DNA from: Palleronia caenipelagi
Lineage (GTDB): Bacteria > Pseudomonadota > Alphaproteobacteria > Rhodobacterales > Rhodobacteraceae
Direction: 5' to 3'
DNA length: 64,000 nt
Assembly (NCBI RefSeq): GCF_007004065.1
Contig: NZ_VFSV01000012.1
Span: forward strand, 26,933-90,932
This document shows, piece after piece, positions 37,697-45,795 of the stretch (positions are counted from its first letter, which is position 1; the number at the start of each line of letters is the position of its first letter). The notes under the pieces are model-generated. The model was not told where the DNA came from. It did no database searches and saw only the letters and a program-made list of their open reading frames with translations. The position numbers and the translations under genes are program-made.

Positions 37697-38979
37697 ATTC
37701 CCCCAAAGGCTTCGAGACACTGCAAATCCATGCAGGGGCCAGCCCCGACCCGGCCACCGGCGCCCGCCAGACGCCGATCTATCAGACCACGGCCTATGAG
37801 TTCCGCGACGCCGATCACGCCGCCGCGCTGTTTAACCTGCAAGAGGTGGGCTACATCTATTCCCGCCTGACCAACCCCACTGTCGCCGTTCTGCAGGAAC
37901 GCATCGCGACGCTGGAGGGCGGTGCGGGCGCGGTCTGCTGTTCTTCGGGTCACGCGGCGCAGATCATGGCGCTCTTCCCGCTCATGGGTCCGGGCAAGAA
38001 CGTGGTCGTCTCGACCCGTCTCTATGGCGGCACGGTCACGCAGATGAGCCAGACCATCAAGCGCTTCGGCTGGTCGGCCAAGTTCGTCGACTTCGACGAT
38101 GTGGACGCGATCCGCGCGGCGGTGGATGACGACACGCGGGCGATCTTCTGCGAATCTATTGCAAATCCAGGTGGTTACATAACCGACCTTGATGCAGTAG
38201 CTGAAGTTGCGGACAGCGTCGGCCTGCCGCTGATCGTGGATAACACCACCGCGACACCCTACCTCTGCAATCCGATCAAGCATGGCGCGACGCTGGTTGT
38301 CCATTCCACCACCAAGTTCCTGACCGGCAACGGCACGGTCACGGGCGGCTGCGTGGTCGACTCGGGCAAATTCGACTGGTCCGCCTCAGACAAGTTCCCC
38401 TCTCTCAGCGCGCCCGAACCCGCCTATCACGGTCTGAAATTCCACGAGGCGCTCGGCCCGATGGCCTTCACCTTCCACGGGATCGCCGTGGGTCTGCGCG
38501 ATCTTGGCATGACCATGAACCCGCAGGCGGCCCATTACACGCTGATGGGGATCGAGACCCTGTCCCTGCGCATGGACCGCCACTGCGAGAACGCGATGAA
38601 GGTCGCCAAATGGCTCGAAGCCGATGACCGGATCGACCACGTGACTTATGCGGGTCTGGAGAGTTCGCCCTATAATCACAGGGTGGCAAAGATCTGTCCG
38701 CGCGGCGCCTCCAGCCTGTTCACCTTCGCGGTGAAGGGCGGCTATGACGCCTGCGTCAAGCTCATCGACTCGCTGGAGCTGTTCTCGCACGTGGCCAATC
38801 TCGGCGACACACGCAGCCTGATTATCCACTCGGCCTCCACCACCCACCGCCAGCTCAGCGAAGAGCAGCAGCGCGCGGCAGGAGCGGCGCCGGAAGTGGT
38901 CCGGGTCTCCATCGGGATCGAAAACGCCGACGATATTATCGCCGATCTCGATCAGGCGCTGACCAAGGCAACCGCCTGA
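37690..38979 (+). CDS. metY: O-acetylhomoserine (thiol)-lyase / aminocarboxypropyltransferase
   Basis: MetY makes homocysteine (or methionine with methanethiol) from O-acetylhomoserine. The 429-residue product belongs to the Cys/Met-metabolism PLP enzymes: the PLP lysine is Lys209 in HSTTKFLTGNGT, and the cofactor region CCSSGHAAQ, SRLTNPTVAVLQER and the C-terminal SASTTHRQLSEEQQ are typical of the longer OAH sulfhydrylase branch. The ATG at 37690 follows GAGGAGAG. A strong hairpin follows. Confidence 0.95.
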   Translation: MSDSPKGFETLQIHAGASPDPATGARQTPIYQTTAYEFRDADHAAALFNLQEVGYIYSRLTNPTVAVLQERIATLEGGAGAVCCSSGHAAQIMALFPLMGPGKNVVVSTRLYGGTVTQMSQTIKRFGWSAKFVDFDDVDAIRAAVDDDTRAIFCESIANPGGYITDLDAVAEVADSVGLPLIVDNTTATPYLCNPIKHGATLVVHSTTKFLTGNGTVTGGCVVDSGKFDWSASDKFPSLSAPEPAYHGLKFHEALGPMAFTFHGIAVGLRDLGMTMNPQAAHYTLMGIETLSLRMDRHCENAMKVAKWLEADDRIDHVTYAGLESSPYNHRVAKICPRGASSLFTFAVKGGYDACVKLIDSLELFSHVANLGDTRSLIIHSASTTHRQLSEEQQRAAGAAPEVVRVSIGIENADDIIADLDQALTKATA

Positions 38980-38990
38980 TCTGAAACGCA

Positions 38991-39020
38991 GTCCCGCGCG
39001 CATCGTGATGCGCGCGGGAC
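38991..39020. terminator. Hairpin between metY and the SIMPL gene
   Basis: Perfect 14-bp GC-rich arms (38991-39004, 39007-39020) abut one another with 2 nt between; in practice a 4- to 6-nt loop forms. It lies between convergent stops, 12 bp after metY. Confidence 0.75.
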
Positions 39021-39024
39021 GATC

Positions 39025-39756
39025 TTAGTTCAGCGGCTCAAGCGCGGCTTTCAGCATGACGCTCTGACTGATCTCTACCTCACCGGGGGCCACAGGAACC
39101 GGCGCATCGGACATCGCCATCTCCGCCCGCGCCAGATAGGGGCGCGGCACACCCCCACCCCGCTCTTCTGTGACACTCAGGATTGGCCCAAGGCCCATGC
39201 CCGCCGCGTCTGCCATGATCGCCGCCCGCCGCAACGCATCCGCGACTGCCGCCGCGAGTGCTGCGTCCTGCGCCGCCGTGTCATCGGCCAGACCAAAACT
39301 GAGCCCCTCAAACCGGTTGGCCCCGGCTGAAATGACCCGGTCCAGCACCTCTGACAGCCCGTCAATATTGCTCAGCCGGACGGACAGAATGCTGCTGGCG
39401 GTGTATCCGACCAGATTTCGCTGCCGCCTCTGGGGACCCACCGGGTCGATCTGCTCATAGACCGGCGACAGGGTCAGCGTCCCGGTCTGGATGTCCTTGG
39501 GGGGAACGCCCGCCTCCACCAACTGCCCCAGAACCGCATCGAGATTGACCCCAAGAGCCCCGGTGGCCTGTCCGGGGCTGTCCGCTTCGGCGACGACGCC
39601 CAATCTCGCCGTGGCAATGTCGGGCACCACCCGGAACGAGCCCGAGCCACTGACCTCCAAAACGCCGCCGTCCTGTTGCATTTCGGCCATTGCCGCTCCT
39701 CCGGTCATCCCCAACGCCACTGCCAGCGCCAAAATTATCTGTCTTCTGCCCGTCAC
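39025..39756 (-). CDS. SIMPL domain (DUF541) exported protein
   Basis: The 243-residue product starts at a GTG at 39756, preceded on the reverse strand by AAGGAGA; an ATG 30 bp upstream lacks a site. It has a Sec signal (LALAVALGMTGGAAMA) and the SIMPL pattern: GSGSFRVVPDIATARLGV, then a repeat of alpha/beta units with a LSPVYEQ strand and DALRRAAIMADAAGMGLG. Members include E. coli YggE, thought to limit oxidative stress; the role here is unknown. It is convergent with metY and divergent from the PilP-like gene. Confidence 0.85.
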   Translation of the reverse strand: MTGRRQIILALAVALGMTGGAAMAEMQQDGGVLEVSGSGSFRVVPDIATARLGVVAEADSPGQATGALGVNLDAVLGQLVEAGVPPKDIQTGTLTLSPVYEQIDPVGPQRRQRNLVGYTASSILSVRLSNIDGLSEVLDRVISAGANRFEGLSFGLADDTAAQDAALAAAVADALRRAAIMADAAGMGLGPILSVTEERGGGVPRPYLARAEMAMSDAPVPVAPGEVEISQSVMLKAALEPLN

Positions 39757-39901
39757 CTTGTGTCTCCTTCGTGGCTCTGATGTCATTTAGGGCGGGTTCC
39801 CGCCCGTCTGATTTCTTCCCATAGGCGCAAAGCTAAGATAGGCTCCAATTGTAATCGTGCCACAGGCTGTCCCGGCCTCGGCCCAGTGATGATACAGGAC
39901 C

Positions 39902-42178
39902 ATGACCGAGACCATTTTTCTGGAGTTTACCGAGACCGAGATCCGCCTGTTGCGGCAGACCGGCGCCTCCAACCGGGTGCTGGCTGAGTTGCCGGTGGAT
40001 GACGAGGGCCTGTCCGCCAGGTTGAATGCCCTGCGGGGGCAGCTTGAGGCAGAGCTTGGCATTCCGCTCCGCGCCGATATTCTCGTGCCGCCGTCCGAGA
40101 TGCTGGTGCTCGATGTCCGGTGCAAAAGCACGGATCCGGCGGCCATGGAGGCTGCCGCCAAAGAGAGCCTTGCGGGCCGTACCCCCTATGCGCTGGACGA
40201 GCTTGCGTTCGATGTACAGCGCATCGGCGAAGACCGCATCGCCGTTGCCGCCGTAGCCCGGGAAACACTCGACGAGCTGGACAGCTTTGCCAAAACGCAC
40301 GGGTTCGGCCCGGGGCGCTTTCGCAGTCATCGCAAGACGGGCCTCTTCCCGCGCATGGCTGACTTTGGCATCTCTCCACGGGCCAAACCCGAAACTGCCA
40401 AAAAAGCACCGAAGATCACCGGGATCCGGGTCGCCACCGCCGCCGCAACTGGCCAGTCCGTTGCGACCCCTGTACAACCTGTCCCGAGCGTGGCTCCTTC
40501 GCCCAAGCCAGCCGCCAAGTCCAAGCCGACACCAGCTGCTGCCGCGGCGCCCAAGGCCGCGCCCGCTGCGGCGAAGCCTCCTCTGAGAGCGCCACAAAAG
40601 CAGGTGGCAACGGCGGTCTCGGCCCTTCGCACGCCCCCCGCTCTGTCTAAAACGAACGCTCTGGCCGCCGCCGGGGTCTTGGCCGTCGCCCTTCTCGGTG
40701 GCGCCCTCTGGCTGTTAGGCGCAGATGATGCGCCGGTGGCCTCCCTGCCCGCCGAACCCACACCTCAGGTGGCCGAGACGACAGCCCCCGAGGCAGAACC
40801 GCCCAGTGATCAGGTCGCGGACGACACCCCATCTCCGGCAGCTCCGGTCGAGACCGAAACGGCCGACATCGCGGAGATCGTCGCGCCAGCCGAACCGATT
40901 GCTGTCTCCGAGAAAGTGGAACAGGAACAATCCGACATTGCCTTTGCCGCCCCCGAGCCCGCGGATACCGCTCCGTCGGCTCCGCCTGAGGTCATTGCCG
41001 CTGCGCCTGAGCTGGAACCACGAGCCCGTCCGACCGCGAGTGACGCCGATGCTCCGGTGGTGGAGGGAGAGATCGCCGCAGATCCGGTAGAGGTGATCGC
41101 ATCAGCGCCAGACATCGTGCCGCCCGCTCGTCCTGGCTTCGACACGCCCACCTCCGACGCAGCCTTAACGCGACCGGGAGACGAGGACCTCCGCCCGCGC
41201 GCCCGGCCAGAAACGCCGGTCGTGGCCGAAGACCCGACAGAGGTCACTGAAGCGGCCACGCCTGAGACGCCGCTGACCGTCGATCAGCCTATTGAGGAAG
41301 ATGGCGCCGCGGCGGCCCTCGCAAAATTGCGCCCGGCGGCCCGGCCATTTGGCGATGAAGAGCGCACCAACGACGCCGACCTGCCGGACACCGCAGACGC
41401 CGCATCCGACGATCTGACGGCGCCCAACCGGCCAGATGCGGACGCGACCCGCCCGGCTCCCCGCCCGGAAGCTGTCGCGGAGGCTCAGAGTTCCGCCGTC
41501 GCTACTGATGAAGCTCTGCCGTCGGTGCTCGGAGACCGCGACGACCCCCGATCAGGCCTGCGCCCGTCGCCCCGTCCGGCTGATCGGATCAAGACCTTGT
41601 TGGAGCAGGCAGAGCTCCAGGAATTGCAGGACCAGAAGATTTCGGACCTCGTTCAGGCCTCGCTCAACCCTCGTGCACGACCTGAAGGTTTGCGTCCCGA
41701 GCCGACACAACCCGCCCTCGCCCCGGGCCAGGATGCCGCCGGGGTGGCAGCAACGCTGGCCAGCCTCGCCCGCGAAGTCCCGCAACCCGAGCGGATCAGC
41801 CCCTATGCCATCAGCCGGTCCCCTGTACCCAAGACCCGCCCGCGTAATCTGAAGAAGACCGTCCGGCGCGCGGAGCCCGAGGCGAAAAACGTCCGTGTGG
41901 CCAGCGCCAGCGCAGTGGTCCGACCTTCTGGTCCGACTTCCGGCTCCGTCGCTGCACGGGCGACGACAAAGAATGTTCTGCCGCTCGGTAACGTGAATCT
42001 GATCGGTGTTTATGGTAGCAGCTCGAACCGCCGTGCGCTGGTCCGGCTGCCGTCCGGCAAGTTCGTCAAGGTCAAGATTGGTGATCGGGTTGACGGAGGC
42101 CGGGTCCGTGCCATCAGCGCGAGCAGCCTCGATTATGTCAAAAGTGGTCGTACTGTGCGCTTGTCGATGCCCAAGTAA
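39902..42178 (+). CDS. Composite membrane protein: PilM/GspL-like N-domain, one TM, RARP-rich linker, PilP-like C-domain
   Basis: The 758-residue product has four parts. Residues 1-145 resemble the actin-like PilM/GspL cytoplasmic domain (LVPPSEMLVLDV, RTPYALDELAFDV, VAAVARETLDEL). Residues 145-250 are a Lys/Pro/Ala linker. Residues 252-272 are one membrane helix. Residues 273-690 are acidic and Pro/Ala-rich, with repeated PRARP-type motifs (about seven, at residues 373, 408, 432, 478, 518, 555 and 590). Residues 694-757 form a PilP/GspC-like beta domain (NLIGVYGSSSNRRALVRL, KVKIGDRVDGGRV). No secretin, PilN/PilO or pilus ATPase lies nearby. I recall similar proteins in Rhodobacterales with generic names; the role is unproved. 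The next gene is a cation antiporter 124 bp away. Confidence 0.7.
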   Translation: MTETIFLEFTETEIRLLRQTGASNRVLAELPVDDEGLSARLNALRGQLEAELGIPLRADILVPPSEMLVLDVRCKSTDPAAMEAAAKESLAGRTPYALDELAFDVQRIGEDRIAVAAVARETLDELDSFAKTHGFGPGRFRSHRKTGLFPRMADFGISPRAKPETAKKAPKITGIRVATAAATGQSVATPVQPVPSVAPSPKPAAKSKPTPAAAAAPKAAPAAAKPPLRAPQKQVATAVSALRTPPALSKTNALAAAGVLAVALLGGALWLLGADDAPVASLPAEPTPQVAETTAPEAEPPSDQVADDTPSPAAPVETETADIAEIVAPAEPIAVSEKVEQEQSDIAFAAPEPADTAPSAPPEVIAAAPELEPRARPTASDADAPVVEGEIAADPVEVIASAPDIVPPARPGFDTPTSDAALTRPGDEDLRPRARPETPVVAEDPTEVTEAATPETPLTVDQPIEEDGAAAALAKLRPAARPFGDEERTNDADLPDTADAASDDLTAPNRPDADATRPAPRPEAVAEAQSSAVATDEALPSVLGDRDDPRSGLRPSPRPADRIKTLLEQAELQELQDQKISDLVQASLNPRARPEGLRPEPTQPALAPGQDAAGVAATLASLAREVPQPERISPYAISRSPVPKTRPRNLKKTVRRAEPEAKNVRVASASAVVRPSGPTSGSVAARATTKNVLPLGNVNLIGVYGSSSNRRALVRLPSGKFVKVKIGDRVDGGRVRAISASSLDYVKSGRTVRLSMPK

Positions 42179-42214
42179 CCCGGCAGACAGCGGTAACATG
42201 CCGGTCCTAGACGA

Positions 42215-42250
42215 TCTTTCTGGCCTTCATCATCTGCTGGCCTAGAAAGA
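42215..42250 (+). terminator. Hairpin after the PilP-like gene
   Basis: Eleven-bp stem formed by 42215-42225 and 42239-42250 with one bulged T and a 13-nt loop, 36 bp after the stop. There is no T-tract, so the terminator role is tentative. Confidence 0.42.
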
Positions 42251-42302
42251 CTTAGGCAGGCTCTGCGAGACCTACTGTCAGACTTTTATTTCGGAGTCCC
42301 CC

Positions 42303-44240
42303 TTGGAAGCTTTTCTATTTCAAGCCACCGTTTATCTTGCCGCAGCCGTGATTTCGGTGCCCATCGCCACACGGCTGGGTCTGGGATCCGTTCTGGGCTG
42401 CCTCGCTGCAGGGATCATCGTGGGACCGGTCTTCGGGCTGGTGGGGGACGAGACACAAGACATCCAGCACTTTGCTGAATTCGGCGTGGTGATGATGTTG
42501 TTCATCATCGGCCTGGAACTCGAACCGCAAACGCTGTGGAGTATGCGGCACAAACTTCTGGGCCTTGGAGGTGCGCAGGTCGTGCTGACCATGGCATTGG
42601 TCACCGGCGCGGCGATCTTTCTGGGGCTGGACAGTTTTGAAGCGATCGCGATCGGCATGATTCTGGCGCTGTCTTCAACTGCTATCGTCCTCCAGACCCT
42701 GCAGGAAAAGAGACTGATGCGAACGCCCGGTGGCAACGCGTCTTTTTCGGTTCTGCTGACACAGGATATCGCGGTCATTCCAATGCTGGCGCTGATGCCG
42801 CTCTTGGCGACGCGTAACGCAAGCCACGGAGGTGGAGACCACAGCGGCGAGGCTGAGACCACCGCAGAAGTCAACGCTGAGCAGGTCGCAAGCCTGATCG
42901 ACGGTCTGCCCGGCTGGGGTGTCACGCTGGTCACGTTGGCCGCCATTACCGGGATCATCGTTGCGGGTATCTACGGCACCCGCCCGGCTTATCGCTTTAT
43001 TCACCGGGCACACATGCGCGAGCTTTACGTGTCTTTCGCACTGCTGATCGTCATTTCGATTGCTTTCACCATGTCATTGCTGGGCCTGTCTCCGGCGCTG
43101 GGAACCTTCCTCGCGGGTGTCGTGCTCGCCAACTCGGAATTCCGCCATCAGCTGCGGGCCGATATCGAACCGTTCAAAGGACTGTTGCTCGGGCTGTTCT
43201 TTATCACCGTCGGCGCGGGGATTTCATTTCCGCTGTTCTTCGAGCAGCCCTTCACGATCCTGGGACTGACCTTCGGGCTGATGATGCTGAAGGGAATCGT
43301 GCTCTTCACGCTGGGCAAACTATCGGGTCTGGGCCGACGGGATCGCTGGCTGTTCACCCTCGGACTGGCACAAGCCGGTGAATTCGGCTTCGTGCTCACG
43401 TCCTTCTCCCTGCAAACCGGCGTCCTTGGGCGTTCCCACAGCGACACGATCCTGCTCGTCATCGCCATGTCGATGCTGCTGACCCCACTGTTCTTCATCC
43501 TGTGGGAGATGATCCGGAAGCGCATCGCCGAACGGGACGAAGACCGCCCGCAGGAAGCAGATGAGATCGACCATAAGGGAAAGATCATCATCGCCGGCAT
43601 CGGTCGCTTTGGTCAGATCGTGAACCGCATGCTCCATGTCTCGGGGTTGGAGCCAGTGGTTCTGGACCACAATCTCGACACTATCCTTTTGATGCGCAAG
43701 TTTGGCTTTCGGGGATTCTTTGGCGATCCGACTCGGCCTGAGCTGCTGCATGCCGCCGGGCTGGACGAGGCGCAGATCCTCGTCGTGGCGATGGATGAAA
43801 AGGACGATGTCACGAACCTTGTCGCCTACGCCCGCAAGGCGCATCCCGAACTTCAGATCATCGCGCGCGCCTATGATCGCAACCATGTCTACGAACTGCA
43901 CCGGGCGGGCGCGGATGAGGTCGTCCGGGAGGTCTTTGACTCCAGCCTCCGCGCCGCGCGCTACGTGCTGGAGCGGACCGGCATCAGCGATTTGCAGGCC
44001 CGCGAAATGGAGCGGACCTTTTTCCGGCTCGACCGGTCATCGCTGCGCGAACTGGCGGATCTTTGGGATCCGGGGGTGCCGATCTCGCAGAATGAAGCTT
44101 ACCTCGAGCGCGCTCGTGCCCTGAACGCAGAACTCGAAACAGAGCTATCCGCCCGCGCCGAACATGCCAGATCCAGCCCTTACGAAGAGGACGACTCCGA
44201 GGAGGATGACTCCGGCGATCTGGAGAAACAGGCCTCCTGA
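42303..44240 (+). CDS. Kef-type (CPA2) monovalent cation:proton antiporter with TrkA-N domain
   Basis: The 645-residue product has about twelve helices (residues 1-395) with the CPA2 pattern (GSVLGCLAAGIIVGPVFGL near the start, then LLTQDIAVIPML). This is followed by a cytoplasmic Rossmann TrkA-N domain at about residues 425-540 (IIAGIGRFGQIVNRML, with G-x-G-x-x-G) and an acidic Ser/Glu tail. It probably exchanges K+ or Na+ for protons. The start is a TTG at 42303; CGGAG at 42291-42295 is well placed, and no ATG begins the conserved text. It is convergent with carD. Confidence 0.9.
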   Translation: MEAFLFQATVYLAAAVISVPIATRLGLGSVLGCLAAGIIVGPVFGLVGDETQDIQHFAEFGVVMMLFIIGLELEPQTLWSMRHKLLGLGGAQVVLTMALVTGAAIFLGLDSFEAIAIGMILALSSTAIVLQTLQEKRLMRTPGGNASFSVLLTQDIAVIPMLALMPLLATRNASHGGGDHSGEAETTAEVNAEQVASLIDGLPGWGVTLVTLAAITGIIVAGIYGTRPAYRFIHRAHMRELYVSFALLIVISIAFTMSLLGLSPALGTFLAGVVLANSEFRHQLRADIEPFKGLLLGLFFITVGAGISFPLFFEQPFTILGLTFGLMMLKGIVLFTLGKLSGLGRRDRWLFTLGLAQAGEFGFVLTSFSLQTGVLGRSHSDTILLVIAMSMLLTPLFFILWEMIRKRIAERDEDRPQEADEIDHKGKIIIAGIGRFGQIVNRMLHVSGLEPVVLDHNLDTILLMRKFGFRGFFGDPTRPELLHAAGLDEAQILVVAMDEKDDVTNLVAYARKAHPELQIIARAYDRNHVYELHRAGADEVVREVFDSSLRAARYVLERTGISDLQAREMERTFFRLDRSSLRELADLWDPGVPISQNEAYLERARALNAELETELSARAEHARSSPYEEDDSEEDDSGDLEKQAS

Positions 44241-44256
44241 TCGCGGCAGATGAAAA

Positions 44257-44294
44257 ACGCCACGACCATACTTCAGGGCGCGGCGTCTCTTTTA
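44257..44294. terminator. Possible terminator between the antiporter and carD
   Basis: Five-bp arms ACGCC/GGCGT (44257-44261, 44282-44286) with AAAA before and CTCTTTT after. The loop is long (20 nt), so this is a weak candidate. Confidence 0.35.
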
Positions 44295-44331
44295 CATTGG
44301 GTACGGATGGCAGGTCAGTGCCGCGGAAGTA

Positions 44332-44856
44332 TCACGCGGCCTGGCGGCTTTCGAGAAGGGTCGCGATTTCGCGTTGCGCGTCATCTTCGACCCCACCGGA
44401 AACCGCAGCAACCTCACGGGTCAGGCGTTCCAGCGCCGCCTCATAGAGCTGACGCTCGGAATAGGACTGCTCGCGCTGGTCCTCGTTGCGGTGCAGGTCG
44501 CGGACCACCTCGGCAATAGCGATCAGGTCGCCGGAGTTGATCTTCTGCTCATATTCCTGTGCCCGGCGCGACCACATCGCTTTTTTCACCTTGGCCTTGC
44601 CCTTCAGCGTGGTCATGGCCTTGGTAATGACGTCCGGAGACGAAAGCTGACGCATCCCGATCTCGGTCGCCTTGTTGGTTGGGACGCGCAACGTCATCTT
44701 GTCCTTTTCGAACGAGATGACGAACAGCTCCAGTTCCAGCCCGGCAATTTCCTGCTTTTCGATCGACAGAATTTGTCCGACCCCGTGGGCGGGATAGACG
44801 ATATATTCGTTCGGGCGGAACTCAGGCTTTTTGGTCTTCGACATATTCGACATCAT
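44332..44856 (-). CDS. carD: CarD-family transcription regulator
   Basis: The product is up to 174 residues. The N-terminal Tudor-like RNA polymerase-interacting domain is recognisable (YIVYPAHGVGQILSIEKQEI), followed by the DNA-contacting helical domain (WSRRAQEYEQKINSGDLIAIAEVVRDLHR). CarD binds RNA polymerase and stabilises open promoter complexes. Starts at 44856, 44853 and 44844 are all ATG in frame; the GAGG site on the reverse strand is closest to the first two. It lies 158 bp downstream of fdxA on the same strand. Confidence 0.92.
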   Translation of the reverse strand: MMSNMSKTKKPEFRPNEYIVYPAHGVGQILSIEKQEIAGLELELFVISFEKDKMTLRVPTNKATEIGMRQLSSPDVITKAMTTLKGKAKVKKAMWSRRAQEYEQKINSGDLIAIAEVVRDLHRNEDQREQSYSERQLYEAALERLTREVAAVSGGVEDDAQREIATLLESRQAA

Positions 44857-45014
44857 CCTCAGTGGCTCTCAGGGACTACGCAGACGAAAACGCGCGGGGT
44901 GCCGAAACAGCCCATCGCGTCACAATTCATGTGTAATAATTCGCCCACATCCGTGGATAGCATACCACGAATCGCACCTTATTAAAAGTCCGTTAGCGGA
45001 ACGTTAAGCCGCGC

Positions 45015-45350
45015 TCAACCACCCTCACCGGGAGCTTCGGAGAAGAGTTCGATCTTGCCTTCTTTTCCGTCCATCTCTTCGGCGGTGGACAACTGGTCTT
45101 TTTTCGTCACGATCACCGGCCAAAGCTCGGCATATTTTCGATTGAATTCAACCCACTTCTCCGCGTCCGGATCGGTGTCAGGCCTGATCGCATCGGCCGG
45201 ACATTCCGGCTCACAGACCCCGCAATCGATACATTCGTCCGGATGGATCACCAGCATATTCTCACCCTCGTAGAAGCAATCTACGGGGCACACCTCGACG
45301 CAGTCGGTGTATTTGCAGGCGATGCACTTGTCGTTGACGATATAGGTCAT
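45015..45350 (-). CDS. fdxA: Ferredoxin FdxA (7Fe type)
   Basis: The 111-residue ferredoxin has the opening [25 protein letters not shown], carrying the [3Fe-4S]/[4Fe-4S] ligands with the C-x2-A-C-like arrangement of 7Fe ferredoxins, and a second cluster motif [16 protein letters not shown]. The C-terminal extension ([17 protein letters not shown]) is typical of alphaproteobacterial FdxA. It acts as a cytoplasmic electron carrier; the redox partner is not evident here. It lies 79 bp downstream of the S4 gene on the same strand. Confidence 0.95.
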   Translation of the reverse strand: MTYIVNDKCIACKYTDCVEVCPVDCFYEGENMLVIHPDECIDCGVCEPECPADAIRPDTDPDAEKWVEFNRKYAELWPVIVTKKDQLSTAEEMDGKEGKIELFSEAPGEGG

Positions 45351-45429
45351 GCGGCTGGTCCTGTAACTCTGTCGCAGGGCAGATAGCCGCTCCCCGCCAG
45401 ATCATCAAGCCACTGCGGCACCCTGCCCT

Positions 45430-45789
45430 TCATCCGAATCGGTCGAGATCTCGGCGGTCCTTTTTCGTGGGGCGCCCGCCCTTGTCGAACCGGGGATTGG
45501 CCTCGGGTTTCGGCGGTGGAGGAGGCGAATGATCCTCGTAGAGCGCCTGTGCTTCCGGGGCGGGTCCGCGCCGGGTTCCTGGCGCAAGAACCACCACCAC
45601 GCGCGTGGCGCGGCCCTGGCTGAAGGTCAGCATGTCGCCTTCGCGCACGCTGGCCGAGGGTTTTGAGACCCGTACGCCATTCACCCGGACGCCGCCTTCG
45701 GTCACTGTTCGCGCCGCCAGGCTGCGCGTTTTGAAGAAACGCGCAAACCACAGCCATTTGTCGAGGCGGATCGAAGCAGGCTGGTCCAA
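45430..45789 (-). CDS. S4-domain RNA-binding protein (Hsp15/HslR-like)
   Basis: The 119-residue protein has an N-terminal S4 domain (IRLDKWLWFARFFKTRSLAARTV) followed by a basic tail (RPTKKDRRDLDRFG). This is the Hsp15/HslR pattern; in E. coli Hsp15 binds 50S subunits that carry a stalled peptidyl-tRNA. It begins 6 bp after the stop of the SUV3-like helicase, so the two are probably one transcript. Confidence 0.88.
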   Translation of the reverse strand: MDQPASIRLDKWLWFARFFKTRSLAARTVTEGGVRVNGVRVSKPSASVREGDMLTFSQGRATRVVVVLAPGTRRGPAPEAQALYEDHSPPPPPKPEANPRFDKGGRPTKKDRRDLDRFG

Positions 45790-45795
45790 AGCGGA

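Noticed and set aside
37560..37700. SAM-II riboswitch upstream of metY
   Set aside because: I looked for the SAM-II pseudoknot consensus and did not find it; only the short start-codon helix is supported.
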